Shown here: in pieces, positions 51,686-52,185 of the stretch | Numbering within the stretch: the first letter of the stretch is position 1 | How the letters are laid out: each line of letters starts with the position of its first letter | Assembly (NCBI GenBank): GCA_003151335.1 | Contig: PLXE01000119.1 | Coordinates: 1-52,185, forward strand | Origin: Acidobacteriaceae bacterium | GTDB lineage: Bacteria; Acidobacteriota; Terriglobia; Terriglobales; Acidobacteriaceae | Direction of reading: 5' to 3' | Length of the DNA: 52,185 nt | The notes under the pieces: generated by a model | Database searches by the model: none | What the model was told of the DNA's origin: nothing | Seen by the model: only the letters and a program-made list of their open reading frames with translations | Translations under genes and position numbers: made by a program

Positions 51686-52185
51686 CTATTCAGAGGGTTC
51701 CAAGTAGAAATTCCAGAAACTGTTCGTTAGCATAGCATCTCCGGTCATAACGCGGAAGATCGAATTTGATACCGTTTCCCGAAGAAGTTGATATTCGACA
51801 TTCGCGAGGCATTTCATCTCTATGCGGAATTGAACCGTCTGCGTGAGAAACCTGTAAATCAGTTCAGCGCAATCTGTTACGGTCCGAACGACCAGCACTC
51901 CGTTTGCGACCCCCGTATCGAGGTTCACCTGAATTCCCAAAGGATGGCTTTCCATCAATGTCTCGGCTCGCTTCTCGTAGTGTTCCTGCGTCGTCTTAAC
52001 GAGAAGCGCCAAACCAGCATCCCGATCCATTTTGTCTGGAGCGTCGAGCCAGCGGCGGACCTGTTGATCGCTCCATGCGAGATTTGCCGAAAGCGTCTGA
52101 ATCCGTTCAAGGATAACTGAATCTGCAGACCTAGAATAAAGGCTAGAAAGACGAGTGACAGTGACCTGCCCCCCATCTTTAGTCC
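51686..52185 (-). CDS. Hypothetical protein, N-terminus beyond right edge
   Basis: Read on the minus strand, this frame is open from the window edge (TKDGGQVTVTRLSS) to the stop at 51686, about 165 residues. It includes ERIQTLSANLAWSDQQVRRW, MDRDAGLALLVKTTQEHYEK, and a strand-rich part LGIQVNLDTGVANGVLVV. I do not recognise the family. The mix of a helical first half and a beta-rich second half is compatible with a globular regulatory or sensory domain. The internal ATG at 52030 is not a likely start because the upstream frame is continuous with similar composition. Confidence 0.5.
   Translation of the reverse strand, partial: TKDGGQVTVTRLSSLYSRSADSVILERIQTLSANLAWSDQQVRRWLDAPDKMDRDAGLALLVKTTQEHYEKRAETLMESHPLGIQVNLDTGVANGVLVVRTVTDCAELIYRFLTQTVQFRIEMKCLANVEYQLLRETVSNSIFRVMTGDAMLTNSFWNFYLEPSE

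Overview
The window looks like a chromosomal stretch from an Acidobacteriota genome, probably Terriglobia (Koribacter-like). This rests on three near-identical '[16 protein letters not shown]' membrane Ser/Thr kinases with TPR or beta-propeller sensor halves, GC-rich codon use, a menaquinone-type EtfAB:quinone oxidoreductase, and several families of short intergenic repeats and palindromes. The assignment is by pattern recognition only. No tRNA, rRNA, CRISPR array, transposase or prophage was seen.

Left part (1-17.8 kb, all minus strand): lipid metabolism in two transcription units. The upstream unit reads emo - etfB - etfA - acyl-CoA dehydrogenase, a compact fatty acyl-CoA oxidation and electron-transfer operon. 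It ends at a hairpin near 12.1 kb. A 450-bp control region follows, with four direct 21-bp repeats. Then comes a 2,959-residue Pfa/PKS-like synthase (KS-AT-KS-ACPx4-KR-DH), and 46 bp later a biotin carboxylase-BCCP protein that runs off the left edge and would supply malonyl-type extender units. All four ACP repeats carry Thr where the phosphopantetheine Ser normally sits.

Middle part (17.8-32.3 kb): a gene-poor, rearranged signalling region. It holds three paralogous Ser/Thr kinases, a PAP2 phosphatase, a cupin fragment, a Tat-exported sulfatase, a truncated Rieske relic, a relic of a kinase start, and a dispersed intergenic repeat family with one 92-bp stretch duplicated exactly 4 kb apart. 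Two kinases on opposite strands share the same promoter, TTGACT-N17-TAAGAT.

Right part (32.2-52.2 kb): mostly ordinary chromosomal genes. In order these are a Cys/Met-metabolism PLP enzyme, an MltD-like lytic transglycosylase, an acidic/Lys-rich histone-H1-like protein, a cNMP-domain protein behind a CRP-like site, an M13 metallopeptidase with an N-terminal frameshift, a LolA-like exported protein, a large secreted BNR propeller protein, lexA, a site-2 protease with CBS domains, rsmD, alr, a LuxR-type regulator with a degenerate receiver, rsmI, rpmB, a small YvlD-like membrane protein, a PPOX-fold protein, and an unknown gene cut by the right edge.

The most unusual element is the single-chain secondary-lipid synthase with its Thr-type ACPs, its adjacent carboxylase and its own operator array.
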